A stretch of 64,000 nucleotides of DNA from Melghirimyces algeriensis (GTDB taxonomy: Bacteria; Bacillota; Bacilli; Thermoactinomycetales; DSM-45169). Below are positions 17,486-27,063 of the stretch, in pieces; the first letter of the stretch is position 1; each line of letters opens with the position of its first letter. The notes beneath the pieces are model-generated. The model ran no database searches. It saw only the letters and a program-made list of their open reading frames with translations, and had not been told where the DNA came from. The position numbers were made by a program, and so were the translations under genes. The stretch spans positions 248,001-312,000 of the forward strand of contig NZ_FXTI01000003.1 in assembly GCF_900182565.1 (NCBI RefSeq), read 5' to 3'.

Positions 17486-18538
17486 TTATGTTTGTTTCGT
17501 TTGGAAAAGCTTGCGCTGGAACCAAAAGGCCACGTTTACCAGGGCGATCAGTATCGGAACTTCCACCAAGGGACCGATTACCGCAGCAAAGGCGGCACCG
17601 GAGTGAATCCCGAAGACACCGATAGCGACGGCGATGGCCAGCTCGAAGTTGTTGCTGGCGGCCGTAAAGGAGAGGGACACGGTTTTGGAGTAATCGGCAC
17701 CCATTTTCTTTCCCATATAGAACGACACCAGGAACATAATTACAAAATAAATCACCAGAGGGATGGCGATCCTGACCACGTCCAAGGGTAACTGCAGTAC
17801 CAACTCCCCTTTCAGGGAAAACATCACCACGATAGTAAACAGAAGGGCGATTAACGTGAGGGGACTGATTACCGGGATAAATTCCTTTTCATACCATTCC
17901 TGACCTTTGGTCCGGACCAGAGAGAACCGGGTCAGCATTCCGGCAACAAAGGGAATGCCCAGATATATCAGCACACTTTCCGCCACTTGGGCCATGGTGA
18001 TATGGATAACTGCTCCTTCCATGCCGAGCCACTTCGGGATCAAAGTGATGAAGAGATAGGCATAGAAGGAATAAAACACGATCTGAAAGACGGAGTTGAA
18101 CGCCACCAATCCGGCCGCGTACTCCCGGTTGCCGTTGGCCAGATCGTTCCAAACGATCACCATAGCGATGCAGCGGGCCAATCCGATCAGGATCAACCCC
18201 ACCATATACGCCGGTTCATCCCGCAAAAACAGGATGGCCAAGACGAACATTAGGATCGGACCGATGATCCAATTCTGAACTAGGGACAACCCCAGGATTC
18301 GGGTATTGCGGAACACATGCCCCAACTCCTCGTATCGGACCTTGGCCAGTGGGGGATACATCATCAGAATGAGACCGATGGCAATCGGAATGGAAGTGGT
18401 GCCGACCTGATATCCCGTAAGGGTGTTCACCATTCCAGGGAAGAGATAGCCGGAACCGATCCCTATGATCATCGCCAGAAAAATCCACAGGGTTAAGTAT
18501 CGATCCAAAAAAGAGAGTCGTCTCATCATACCGCTCAT
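17486..18538 (-). CDS. acr3: ACR3-family arsenite efflux permease
   Basis: 350 residues, ten helices. [19 protein letters not shown] holds the conserved cysteine of ACR3 proteins, and [17 protein letters not shown] is the second family motif. Moves arsenite out using proton motive force. Middle gene of the ars operon, 15 bp after arsR. Confidence 0.95.
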   Translation of the reverse strand: MSGMMRRLSFLDRYLTLWIFLAMIIGIGSGYLFPGMVNTLTGYQVGTTSIPIAIGLILMMYPPLAKVRYEELGHVFRNTRILGLSLVQNWIIGPILMFVLAILFLRDEPAYMVGLILIGLARCIAMVIVWNDLANGNREYAAGLVAFNSVFQIVFYSFYAYLFITLIPKWLGMEGAVIHITMAQVAESVLIYLGIPFVAGMLTRFSLVRTKGQEWYEKEFIPVISPLTLIALLFTIVVMFSLKGELVLQLPLDVVRIAIPLVIYFVIMFLVSFYMGKKMGADYSKTVSLSFTAASNNFELAIAVAIGVFGIHSGAAFAAVIGPLVEVPILIALVNVAFWFQRKLFQTKQT

Positions 18539-18553
18539 TGATGCTCATCCTTT

Positions 18554-18880
18554 CTAGCTACAGATTACTTTTTTGCCGTTGGTTTTTAATTGTTCAATTT
18601 CATCTTGAAGATCCGGCAAGGATTGAATCACTTCCTTGAACAAAGGATACTGACCCCCATCCAAGGAGTAAAAAACCCATTGCCCCTGTCGGCGTTCCTT
18701 GACCAGACCGATACTTTTCAAGCGGCGCATATGTTGAGATACGGTAGGTTGTGAGAGTTGGAGAATCTCCACCAGTTCGCAGACACACAGCTCTTCACAT
18801 TTCAACAAAGACAGAATACGCAAACGGGTTTGATCACCGAGTGCTTTGTAATACTCGGCCATCTGATCAAATGCCTTCAT
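18554..18880 (-). CDS. arsR: ArsR arsenite-responsive repressor
   Basis: 108 residues. Winged helix with the ELCVCEL arsenite-binding motif (residues 30-36) and the recognition helix LSQPTVSQHMRRL. It dissociates from DNA when As(III) binds. First gene of the ars operon. Confidence 0.95.
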   Translation of the reverse strand: MKAFDQMAEYYKALGDQTRLRILSLLKCEELCVCELVEILQLSQPTVSQHMRRLKSIGLVKERRQGQWVFYSLDGGQYPLFKEVIQSLPDLQDEIEQLKTNGKKVICS

Positions 18881-18988
18881 CCTTCATCACAACTCCTTTC
18901 AAGACGTTTGCTTATACTTGGGCCACATTCGTGACGCTTCTCCTTGTCACGGATTGATTTTCTACTCAGATCTCCATAGGATATAATT

Positions 18989-19018
18989 ATTATAAAGAGA
19001 GTAGTATTTATATTGCAA
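18989..19018 (-). promoter_or_regulatory. ars operon promoter
   Basis: Minus strand -35 TTGCAA (19013-19018), 18-bp spacer, -10 TATAAT (18989-18994). The neighbouring AT-rich dyad TATATTGCAATATA overlaps the -35 and could be the ArsR site. Confidence 0.6.
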
Positions 19019-19126
19019 TATACCTATATAACGATTTTTGTTAAACAGTTAAAGTAGCACAAGCATCCATACTCGAAAATGAGCGAATTCTCGCCGAATA
19101 TTTTTTAAAAATACCGATAGGATCTC

Positions 19127-19175
19127 TTGATATGCTTTGGTAAGTGACGTATTATAAAACTGTACTGTTCAGTTT
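19127..19175 (+). promoter_or_regulatory. promoter and operator of the TetR gene at 19197
   Basis: -35 TTGATA (19127-19132), 17 bp, -10 TATTAT (19150-19155), then the dyad AAACTGTACTGTTCAGTTT (19157-19175) at the expected start of transcription. Placement suggests autorepression. Confidence 0.7.
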
Positions 19176-19196
19176 GATTAAGAGAGGTGGTATAAA

Positions 19197-19814
19197 ATGA
19201 GGAAAGACTTGCGCAAACAAGCGAAGCGCCAACAGATTCGAGAGGGTGCCAAACGCATGTTTCTTGAAAAGGGATTCTCAGAAGCAACCACCGACGCCAT
19301 TGCAGCCGAAGCAGGGGTCTCTAAACAGACTTTGTATGCGTACTATCCAACGAAAGAGGAACTGATGGCTGATGTTTTGGGCCAACTCATGATGGATGCT
19401 CTTCACCAGTGGCCCTCTGTTGAAAACGAATCATTTTTGACAAACCGTGAACAATTGCGAAAAGTACTGACTGAGCAGGCAGAGAGAATGATTGCAAACA
19501 TTATGCAGCCTGAGTATTTGTCTCTAGTAAGGGTGATTGTCTCTGAAGCTCCCAGATTGCCGCAGCTCGGAAATTTGTTTCGTGAGACGGTGGGTGAGCG
19601 TGCACTTGAACGCATGATGTCGATACTGGATCGAGCACGTGGAGAGACAGTCGCTGATGATCTCGATGTGGAGGCCGCCTCGCGTATGTTTGTAGGCTTT
19701 CTGCTTACCCACGCCATCCTCGGAGGTCTGCTGATCCCCGAAGGAAAAATGGAACGACCAGAATCTACAAAAATTGATGCGATGGTCGATCTCTACTTAA
19801 AAGCGATTACTTAA
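19197..19814 (+). CDS. TetR/AcrR regulator
   Basis: 205 residues with HTH TTDAIAAEAGVSKQTLYAYY (residues 29-48) and a TetR_C_7-like ligand domain. SD GAGGTG. It lies 97 bp upstream of, and in line with, the monooxygenase fusion gene, which is the likely target besides itself. Confidence 0.9.
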   Translation: MRKDLRKQAKRQQIREGAKRMFLEKGFSEATTDAIAAEAGVSKQTLYAYYPTKEELMADVLGQLMMDALHQWPSVENESFLTNREQLRKVLTEQAERMIANIMQPEYLSLVRVIVSEAPRLPQLGNLFRETVGERALERMMSILDRARGETVADDLDVEAASRMFVGFLLTHAILGGLLIPEGKMERPESTKIDAMVDLYLKAIT

Positions 19815-19911
19815 ATCTGAGCAACGGTCCTGTGAGTCTGATATCTTTGTTACACCAAATGTCATTGATTTCTGCTCCCATCCCTAATTATTAATTGAGA
19901 GAAGGGATAGA

Positions 19912-22302
19912 ATGACTGTGCAAAAGAATCAAAGAATGAACGGAAACGACACGGAAGTACTGATCGTGGGAGCTGGACCAACCGGACTGGTCATGGCTCA
20001 CCAGTTGGTTCGACATGGAATTTCGTTTCGTATGATTGACAAGCATGCTTCAGTCCTGGAACTTACGAAGGCTGCTGCACTTCACGCTCGCACGCTGGAG
20101 ATTTTTGACGACCTTGGAATCGTGAATCGAATCATGGACGAAGGGCAACGCGTAGACCACCTCTTCCTGCGAACCAAGCATCGTGATCGGATCCATATCG
20201 ATTTTTCCGATCTAGAAGATACGAGATTCCCCCATATGGTAGATATCCCACAGAATCGAACCGAGAATATCCTGATCGAGTCACTTTATGACCTTGGGGT
20301 AAATATTGAACGCGAGGTAGAGCTGACAGATCTTCAACAATACCCTGAGGGGATTGAAATCACTCTTCGCCATAAAAATGGAATGGAGGAGAGCTGTCGC
20401 GCAGGCTGGTTAGTTGCTTGTGACGGAGCCAAAAGTAAAGTGCGAGATCTTTTGGGACTAGAGTTTCGGGGGGAGCCTTATGCGGATGACTGGGTACTCT
20501 GTGACGCAACGATCGAATGGCCGTTGCCCCGCAACGAGATGACCTTTAGTAGCAGTGAGGAAGGAATCTTTGGTGTGTTTCCTCTTCCAGGAGAAAAGCG
20601 GTATCGGATCGCCTATACCCAGAATGTTGACGAGCATGGGAATCCTGTGGAACCAACTATAGAGGACGCTCAGCACAGCATGGTGAACCGTACCGGGATT
20701 GAGGGAGAAATCTTGTATACGGATAACTTTTCCGTCTTTAATCTCGCCCACCGCCAAGCTAAGCATTATCGACAGGGAAGAGCGTTTCTCGTTGGAGATG
20801 CCGCCCACATACACACTCCGTTTGGTGGCCAAGGCATGAATCTCGGAATCGCGGATGCCTACAATATCGGATGGAAACTCGCATATGTGCTCAAGGGGTA
20901 TGCACCGGAAAATCTCTTGGATAGCTATGAGGCGGAACGTCATCCTATTGGAAGAAACGTGGTACGTACCACTCATATCGGTGCATATGCCATGCTTATG
21001 AGAGAAGGTGGAAAAACGTATTTGCGGGACAGCCTCATGACCGTTTTCAATACCAGTGCGACTTTTCGCTTAGGGATGATTCATCGACTTTCACAACTCG
21101 CACATCACTACCGGGGAACCCAGCTGGTTTCCGGTAAAGCTGGAAGCTTAACCGCCGGAGATCGAGTGCCGAACCAGCTGTTTTTCGATGGTCGCTCCAA
21201 CTCATACCTTAGGTTGTTCGACCTGTTGGATCACACCAAGTTTTCCTTGTTTCTGGTAGATGGAGGAAACAAAGGATCGCTTGTGAACCATTCATGGCGA
21301 GAGATTGTCAAACATATCAGAGAGCACTACCCTGACCTGATTAAACCGCACCTCATAACCACCCAATATAGCGAGCTCAAAGACGTTCCTGAAGGAACAA
21401 AGGTTTGGCTTGATCGAGCGATGGATCTCACACATTATCATCAACCTGGCACCTTAACAGCTTACCTTGTACGCCCTGACGGACACTTGGCCTATGTTCA
21501 CTCACCTGTACAGCTTGAGCATTTAACTTCGTTTCTACACCACACTCCATACTTTCAACCAAAAGCACACGCGAAGAGACCGAAAGACATAGAAATTGGC
21601 ACCTATCGTACAGAAGGTGACAGGTTATCCGAGAAGCCAGAGGTAGTACCCATTATTACGCCAGCAGTGAACTGCTACATGATCCGGGGAGAGGAAGGTT
21701 CTGTACTTGTGGATACCGGCTTTCCAGGCAAAACGGATGTCTTGCTGAAGAAACTGAAGAGAAAGGGCGTGAACCCGAAGGAGATTTCCCTGATCCTCCT
21801 TACTCACGGACACCCTGATCACGCGGGGAATGCTGCCGAATTGAGGCAGTGTCTTGGTGTTCCGGTGGCAATTCACCGGCTTGAGGCAGAATGGATGCGC
21901 ACCGGTAAAACGGTTATCCCTTCTCCCGTTCGACCCTTTGGCCACGTGATTAAGGCCTTGTCGAAACCGGAGATTCCCTCGTTCGAACCGGATTTGCAAA
22001 TCGAAGAGGGCACGAGTCTCAATAAGTATGGCGTAAAAGGCAGGGTACTTCATACTCCCGGTCACAGCCCTGGTTCGATCTCTCTGCTGCTCGACAGCGG
22101 TGATGCGCTTGTCGGGGATCTTATGGCCGGAGGATTGATGTTTAAGGATCGGCCCGACTACATGTTCCTGCTCGAAGACGTCTCCCTTACCCGCAACAGC
22201 ATTAAGAAATTGCTCACATATAAGCCATCGAGGCTGTTCTTTGGCCATGGTCAACCAGCAAGTGGTGAGTCTGCTCAACGGTGCTTTGTTTTCAGAAGAT
22301 AG
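19912..22302 (+). CDS. fusion: FAD-dependent aromatic monooxygenase + metallo-beta-lactamase hydrolase
   Basis: 796 residues. Residues 1-370 are a PheA/TfdB-type flavoprotein: dinucleotide fold VLIVGAGPTGLVMAHQLVR, the DG motif VACDGAKSKVR, and FLVGDAAHIHTPFGGQGMNLG for FAD. About 410-560 is the thioredoxin-like C-domain of such hydroxylases (ending LVRPDGHLAYVHS). From about 575 a complete MBL fold follows: NCYMIRGEEGSVLVDTGFPG, LLTHGHPDHAG, HTPGHSPGSISLL, LVGDL, FFGHGQP, all metal ligands kept. Hydroxylation followed by ring or ester hydrolysis of one compound, possibly a drug, is an inference. Controlled by the adjacent TetR. The two parts are usually separate genes. Confidence 0.85.
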   Translation: MTVQKNQRMNGNDTEVLIVGAGPTGLVMAHQLVRHGISFRMIDKHASVLELTKAAALHARTLEIFDDLGIVNRIMDEGQRVDHLFLRTKHRDRIHIDFSDLEDTRFPHMVDIPQNRTENILIESLYDLGVNIEREVELTDLQQYPEGIEITLRHKNGMEESCRAGWLVACDGAKSKVRDLLGLEFRGEPYADDWVLCDATIEWPLPRNEMTFSSSEEGIFGVFPLPGEKRYRIAYTQNVDEHGNPVEPTIEDAQHSMVNRTGIEGEILYTDNFSVFNLAHRQAKHYRQGRAFLVGDAAHIHTPFGGQGMNLGIADAYNIGWKLAYVLKGYAPENLLDSYEAERHPIGRNVVRTTHIGAYAMLMREGGKTYLRDSLMTVFNTSATFRLGMIHRLSQLAHHYRGTQLVSGKAGSLTAGDRVPNQLFFDGRSNSYLRLFDLLDHTKFSLFLVDGGNKGSLVNHSWREIVKHIREHYPDLIKPHLITTQYSELKDVPEGTKVWLDRAMDLTHYHQPGTLTAYLVRPDGHLAYVHSPVQLEHLTSFLHHTPYFQPKAHAKRPKDIEIGTYRTEGDRLSEKPEVVPIITPAVNCYMIRGEEGSVLVDTGFPGKTDVLLKKLKRKGVNPKEISLILLTHGHPDHAGNAAELRQCLGVPVAIHRLEAEWMRTGKTVIPSPVRPFGHVIKALSKPEIPSFEPDLQIEEGTSLNKYGVKGRVLHTPGHSPGSISLLLDSGDALVGDLMAGGLMFKDRPDYMFLLEDVSLTRNSIKKLLTYKPSRLFFGHGQPASGESAQRCFVFRR

Positions 22303-22367
22303 CTAAAAAAGGCTGGTTTAATTTTGGTCATTAGAATGTTTTTGATGAAACGATGACTCCGTTTCCT

Positions 22368-23270
22368 TCATTCAGGAAGTCGCAATGTTCCGGATATGGT
22401 TATAACAGCAGATCCCCCCACCTGAATCACAGGTTTGTTTCCCTTTGTAACTGTTACAAACAGGGTGCCGGGCCGTCCCATCGTATGCCCCTGGGCGATT
22501 TTCAATTGATGCCTGTGCTGTAGAGGGAGTATTCCTTCCATAGCAAGGTATCCAGCAAGGGCGCCATTTGCTGAGCCGGTCACAGGGTCTTCCTGGATGC
22601 CGACCGCTGGTCCAAAATCACGGGTGTACAAGTCGTATCCTGGTTCTGTTGTGTTAAATGTAAATAGATGTGTAGTACTTGCTTTTTGTATCTGATTCAA
22701 CGTTTTAAGTTCTTCTATCTGTGGTCGGGCGGCGTCGATCTCCTTTTGGGACTTGACAGGGACAATCAGGTGCCAGTTCCCCGTATACGCCAATTTGATC
22801 GGGTATCGCTGATCCAAGGCCTCAGGTGAAATTCCAGCCAGTCGGGCAATCTCGCCCGGATCTGTTTGGATATCTTTTACCTTGGGTGGAACTTGTGTCA
22901 TGGTGACAGCAGTAAGGTTTTGATTTTCTGTGGCTAATTCCACTGGAACCGTTCCAATATTGGTTTCCAATCGAATTTGTTTGGTTTTGTCCTGCCATCC
23001 GTATGTTGTGGCCAACAGCCATGAAAGCCCCACTGTGGCGTGACCGCAAAAATCCATTTCATCCGTCGGTGTAAAATAGCGAACGCGAAAATCATGTTCA
23101 GATTGGTTGGAGGAAAACAGAAATGCTGTCTCGGACAAATTAAGCTCTTTAGCTATGTTTTTCATTTCCTCCTCTGTCAAACGATCCGCCTCAGGAACAA
23201 CGCCCGCCGGATTTCCCCTGAAAGGCACGTTGGTAAAAGCGTCTACATGATAAACCTGAATGTTTTTCAT
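22368..23270 (-). CDS. PhzF-family isomerase
   Basis: 300 residues from ATG 23268-23270. QVYHVDAFTNVPFRGNPAGVV at the start, the catalytic Glu in LNLSETAFLF, YFTPTDEMDFCGHATVG and the mirrored DPVTGSANGALAGY are the signature of the two-lobed PhzF (diaminopimelate-epimerase-like) fold. Most members are of unknown substrate; phenazine genes are absent here. Confidence 0.9.
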   Translation of the reverse strand: MKNIQVYHVDAFTNVPFRGNPAGVVPEADRLTEEEMKNIAKELNLSETAFLFSSNQSEHDFRVRYFTPTDEMDFCGHATVGLSWLLATTYGWQDKTKQIRLETNIGTVPVELATENQNLTAVTMTQVPPKVKDIQTDPGEIARLAGISPEALDQRYPIKLAYTGNWHLIVPVKSQKEIDAARPQIEELKTLNQIQKASTTHLFTFNTTEPGYDLYTRDFGPAVGIQEDPVTGSANGALAGYLAMEGILPLQHRHQLKIAQGHTMGRPGTLFVTVTKGNKPVIQVGGSAVITISGTLRLPE

Positions 23271-23549
23271 CTCTTTCCCATCCTTTTCCTGTTGTTGAAT
23301 ATATCGTACAGGACGAATGATGATTAGTAAAATCAATACAAGTGGGTAAACCGATGACACTCTTGCAGATTGGAGGTATTCATCAGAAACTTTCAAAAAG
23401 CTGGCTTTCACAAGAAACCGTATAAGTCCACAAAGGGTCACATTCATTTGTGGCTCTTTTTTCTAGACATCCATTCCTTCGTTATATTTTTATTGATTCC
23501 AGTCAATACAGGTAATATAAAACATCCATATCAAGAGGAATGAAGCCGA

Positions 23550-24074
23550 GTGAGATTCCGTCGTTATCCTCGAAAACAGAATAAGAAAAAAGCCTATAAA
23601 AAAGAAGCCAAACGGATTGAATACAGTCACGAATTACATCATCAACTCGATCGAAATGTGGATGAACTGAAGCGACGGCTTTATGACTCTCCAGACCTGG
23701 TGATCCGTACATTTGAATTGGGTACTAACCACCGGGTAGAAGTGGCGATTGCCTATATTGAGAATTTAGTGGGAAATGACAGAGTGGACAACTTTATCAT
23801 GAAATCGATGATGCGAAATCCGGAAGAACATCGAACGATCACGGTGGAAAACGCTTTCGATTGGATCAGGGAAAATGCCTTGATGACCGGAGAAGTAAGA
23901 GTAACCAGCCAGTGGATCGCAATTGCTGGTGATTATTCCGTACATATCGAAGAGGGCCTAAAAGTTGTCCCCTTGTACTTGCATCTCCCATTTCAGATCG
24001 GCATCCCCCTTCTTTTGTGGCTCACAAGCTTGGTCCGCAATCGGAGAAATATACAAATTCGGGGGGAGATATAA
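23550..24074 (+). pseudogene. truncated GerA-type spore germination receptor subunit
   Basis: 174 codons matching only the N-terminal domain of GerAA/GerKA proteins: LDRNVDELKRRLYDSPDLVIRTF, then AIAYIENLVGNDRVDNFIMKSMM and VENAFDWIRENALMTGEV. Family members have about 500 residues with a membrane domain; here the similarity stops near residue 140 and an unrelated tail closes the frame. Probably a remnant. It supports a spore-forming host. Confidence 0.6.
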
Positions 24075-24085
24075 AAAAAGAAAAG

Positions 24086-24108
24086 GCGGTCAAGACCGTT
24101 TTTTTCTG
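24086..24108 (+). terminator. weak terminator after the GerA fragment
   Basis: CGGT-CAAG-ACCG followed by TTTTTTT, flanked by an A-run upstream; short stem. Confidence 0.4.
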
Positions 24109-24305
24109 GATTGTCTAACACGTTGTGCAGCATACAAAAACAGAAAAGCAACTAGGACCACATATTCCGATTGATCCATTGTAAAGAAATAATAGAGTAT
24201 ATTGTCTAAGATGTTATCAGAAGACTGGCCCAACAAAAAATCCATACCGGACTGAAGCAGCATGGTTAAAAACAGGAGAAATAGAAAAATGAATATGTTT
24301 TTCAT
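24090..24305 (-). CDS. small membrane protein of unknown function
   Basis: 71 residues from ATG 24303-24305 (GGGTGA upstream). Two hydrophobic helices (NIFIFLFLLFLTMLLQ and YVVLVAFLFLYAA) around a polar loop, with a basic end QRVRQSRKKRS. No family recognised. Confidence 0.45.
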   Translation of the reverse strand: MKNIFIFLFLLFLTMLLQSGMDFLLGQSSDNILDNILYYFFTMDQSEYVVLVAFLFLYAAQRVRQSRKKRS

Positions 24306-24507
24306 TGCGTTCACCCGATACTCGTCATTACTTCTAGTGTTGGTCTATCTAGAAGACGCTATACAGTCTCTGAAATGACCCTACAGGCATCAACTGCTTC
24401 CAGGAATGGTCATCCATCTGTTCATAAAACTGAGTATGCATAGAAGGACATAGGGTGTAGATTCTTGAAGTATATGAGTGAATTACAACATGAAGGAGAG
24501 AGATCCC

Positions 24508-25497
24508 TTGAAAGCAATTGTACATGCGCATCCAGAGGGGTTTAGCGGATTGCGAGTGATGGAAATGGATGAACCGGTTCCAGGTCCTGGCGAAGTTGTC
24601 GTATCGCTTCAAGCCTCCGGTTTGAATCACCGGGATATATGGACTGTTTTTAAAAAACGAAATGATCCTGTTATTCTTGGTTCGGATGGTGCTGGAGTTG
24701 TAGAGGCGATCGGGACTGGAGTGAACCGAGTAGAGGTAGGACAAGAAGTGATCATCAACCCCAGTTTGGGTTGGCCACTCAAAAGTGATGCACCTCCGGA
24801 AGGATTTGAAATTCTGGGTTTTCCGAAACATGGTACATTTGCCGAAAAGGTTCGAGTACCGGTTGAGAATATCGAACCAAAACCACAACACTTGACATGG
24901 GAAGAGGCCGGAGTTCTTCCCCTGGCTGCTTTAACGGCTTACCGTGCGCTCTTTACCAGAGGACAAGTAAAAGAAGGGGAGCATGTTCTGGTTCCAGGAA
25001 TCGGAAGTGGAGTGGCGACGTTCATCCTGCTGATGGCCAAAGCAGTGGGTGCTCAGGTAACGGTTACCTCCCGCAGTAAGGAGAAGCGGGATCAGGCCTT
25101 ACAGTTGGGAGCGGATGCCGCGATTGACAGCCATGGGGACTGGGCAGAGCAAATGGCAGGGGAGCAGGTGGATCTGGTTGTTGACAGTGTTGGACCGGCT
25201 ACCTTTGATCAATCTTTGGATCGTCTTCGTCCAGGAGGGAGATTTGTCAACTTTGGGGAAACCACCGGAAAAGCGGTGAAGCTTCCTTTACGTCCCTTTT
25301 TTTTCGGTCAGTTTACTCTGATGGGAACCACGATGGGGAGTGCGGAGGAGTTTCGCGAGATGCTACGTTTTATCTCTGATCACCAAATACGACCTGTGAT
25401 CGACAAAATATATCCTTTCACGGAAGCACAAAACGCTTTTTTACGAATGGAAGAAGGAGAGCAATTCGGAAAAATATGCTTTGTCGCAAGTCTTTGA
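24508..25497 (+). CDS. zinc-binding-type alcohol dehydrogenase / quinone oxidoreductase
   Basis: 329 residues from TTG 24508 with AAGGAGAGA at ideal spacing. GroES-like N-domain (SGLNHRDIW, LGSDGAGVVEAIGTGV) and a Rossmann domain (VLVPGIGSGVATFILLMAKAVG) as in YogA-type medium-chain reductases. The zinc-site cysteines are absent, so it is probably a zinc-free NADPH oxidoreductase. 17 bp before a broken SDR gene. Confidence 0.88.
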   Translation: MKAIVHAHPEGFSGLRVMEMDEPVPGPGEVVVSLQASGLNHRDIWTVFKKRNDPVILGSDGAGVVEAIGTGVNRVEVGQEVIINPSLGWPLKSDAPPEGFEILGFPKHGTFAEKVRVPVENIEPKPQHLTWEEAGVLPLAALTAYRALFTRGQVKEGEHVLVPGIGSGVATFILLMAKAVGAQVTVTSRSKEKRDQALQLGADAAIDSHGDWAEQMAGEQVDLVVDSVGPATFDQSLDRLRPGGRFVNFGETTGKAVKLPLRPFFFGQFTLMGTTMGSAEEFREMLRFISDHQIRPVIDKIYPFTEAQNAFLRMEEGEQFGKICFVASL

Positions 25498-25514
25498 AAA
25501 GGGGTTACAGATCG

Positions 25515-26080
25515 ATGAAGATCCTTGTCATTGGTGCGAGTGGTACCATAGGAAGTGCAGTTGTTAAGGAGCTGAAAGCCAATCATGATATCATTTATGC
25601 CGGACGAAGCGGTTCAGATGTTTCTGTGGATATCACTTCAATAGATAGTATTAAGCAAATGTATAAAAAATGGGTAAAGTGGATGCTGTTGTCAGCGCCG
25701 CAGGAAGTGCGCATTTTGGACCGATAGCGGACTAAATGAAGTGGCCATTGAAAGCAAGCTGAAAGGTCAAATCAATTTGGTTCATCTGGGTTTGGACTCT
25801 GTTCGTGATTATGGTAGCTTTACGTTAAGACAGGTGTTTTAATGGATGGTCCCATTCCGCAGGGAGCCCCAGCAGCCGTGAGTAAAATCAGCTGTGATCA
25901 ATATGCCCAGAGGAATTCGCATTAAACAATGTAAGCCCTACTGTTTTAAAAGAATCATTGCATAAGTATGGTGACTTTTTCCCCGGTTTTGAAGCGGTTT
26001 CGGCAAACCGTGTGGCTCTCGCTTTCCGGAAGGGCGTGGAGGGAGCTCAGACGGGACAAACCTATCAAGTATATTCATAA
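25515..26080 (+). pseudogene. short-chain dehydrogenase pseudogene
   Basis: Starts as a good SDR (MKILVIGASGTIGSAVVKEL), but the frame shifts near 25670; VDAVVSAAGSAHFGPIAD and later VALAFRKGVEGAQTGQTYQVYS are found in other frames with stops between. The catalytic Tyr-x-x-x-Lys region is lost. Decayed remnant, probably once in an operon with the upstream reductase. Confidence 0.8.
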
Positions 26081-26091
26081 GAGTATTTATG

Positions 26092-26128
26092 AAAAAAAGA
26101 CCATCACCATCAGATGGTCTTTTTTTTG
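26092..26128 (+). terminator. terminator after the SDR remnant
   Basis: A7-GACCATC, short loop, GATGGTC-T8. Confidence 0.85.
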
Positions 26129-26366
26129 TTTAACAAGGTATGTTCCTACATCTTCTCGATCTAATGATCAATTGTCCCAAAACGATGCCAAAACAAGGAA
26201 ACCTGTAGCGAAAGGTAATTGGGAGGGGGTTTAACCCAGCAAACATTGCTACCACTCCTAGTGCAGAACCTGTAGCTCTTTGCTTCCCCAATGGTTTATT
26301 TAAGGAATTCCCACTTTTAGAACGTTTGACATCCAGGTAGGGTAAATGCTTAAATGAAATTATAAT

Positions 26367-26377
26367 GATCGTTCTAT
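26367..26377. promoter_or_regulatory. operator half upstream of TetR gene
   Basis: GATCGTTCTAT, 23 bp before the TetR start; the same 11 bp recur at 27038-27048 before the MFS gene. Confidence 0.6.
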
Positions 26378-26400
26378 CTAAAGCGGGAGGATAGGTAAAA

Positions 26401-26958
26401 ATGAGCCGATCCATAAAAAAAGAGGCAATACTCGACACTGCTGAGTCACTGTTTTATGATCATGGGTTTCACGCCATAGGATTGAAAAAAATTCTTGAAG
26501 AGGCCAACGTAGCAATCATGACGCTTTACAACCATTTTTCATCCAAAGAACAACTGATAGAAGAGATTCTTAAAAGACGCGAATCACAATATTGGTTATA
26601 CCTTGATTCATTTGTTGAAGAGGGCTCAGCGTCTCCTTTTTTACAAGTGGTAAAAGCACATGTCAACTGGTTAAATGATAAGGGAAAGAACGGTTGTATG
26701 TTTCTACGGGCGATGGAAGAGTTTGCGGGAACAGACAATCAGATTGAAAACATAGCAAGAAATCATAAGAACAAATTGCTGAAATATTTACGGGATCTTG
26801 GTCAGAAAAGCGGATATGCGAATGATGAAGATATTGCTTTTCAAATGACAGTATTATTAGAGGGGGCCACTTCGATGGCTGAAATTGTTGGACCCCAACA
26901 AGCAGGAAAGCAAGCGATCTCTATGGCGCAATCGCTTTTAAACACGTGGAGAAGATAA
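26401..26958 (+). CDS. TetR/AcrR regulator
   Basis: 185 residues; HTH GLKKILEEANVAIMTLYNHF (residues 27-46) and a TetR_C family core (GCMFLRAMEEF). Shares its operator motif with the following MFS gene (27064), so it very likely represses itself and that exporter. Confidence 0.9.
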   Translation: MSRSIKKEAILDTAESLFYDHGFHAIGLKKILEEANVAIMTLYNHFSSKEQLIEEILKRRESQYWLYLDSFVEEGSASPFLQVVKAHVNWLNDKGKNGCMFLRAMEEFAGTDNQIENIARNHKNKLLKYLRDLGQKSGYANDEDIAFQMTVLLEGATSMAEIVGPQQAGKQAISMAQSLLNTWRR

Positions 26959-27030
26959 ATATCGTATGAGAGTATGCGGTTGGCGACGCATTGTGAGTGA
27001 AAGGACACTCACAATTTCTTCACACCAATA

Positions 27031-27048
27031 ATAGAAAGATCGTTCTAT
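27031..27048. promoter_or_regulatory. operator upstream of the MFS gene
   Basis: Near-perfect dyad ATAGAAAGATCGTTCTAT, 15 bp before the ATG. Confidence 0.7.
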
Positions 27049-27063
27049 ATAAGAGGTGGAGAT

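Noticed and set aside
26129..26438. Minus-strand ORF with SALGVVAMFAGLNPLPITFRYR
   Set aside because: Looks like a membrane-protein tail, but it overlaps the TetR promoter, has no start signal and no family could be named.
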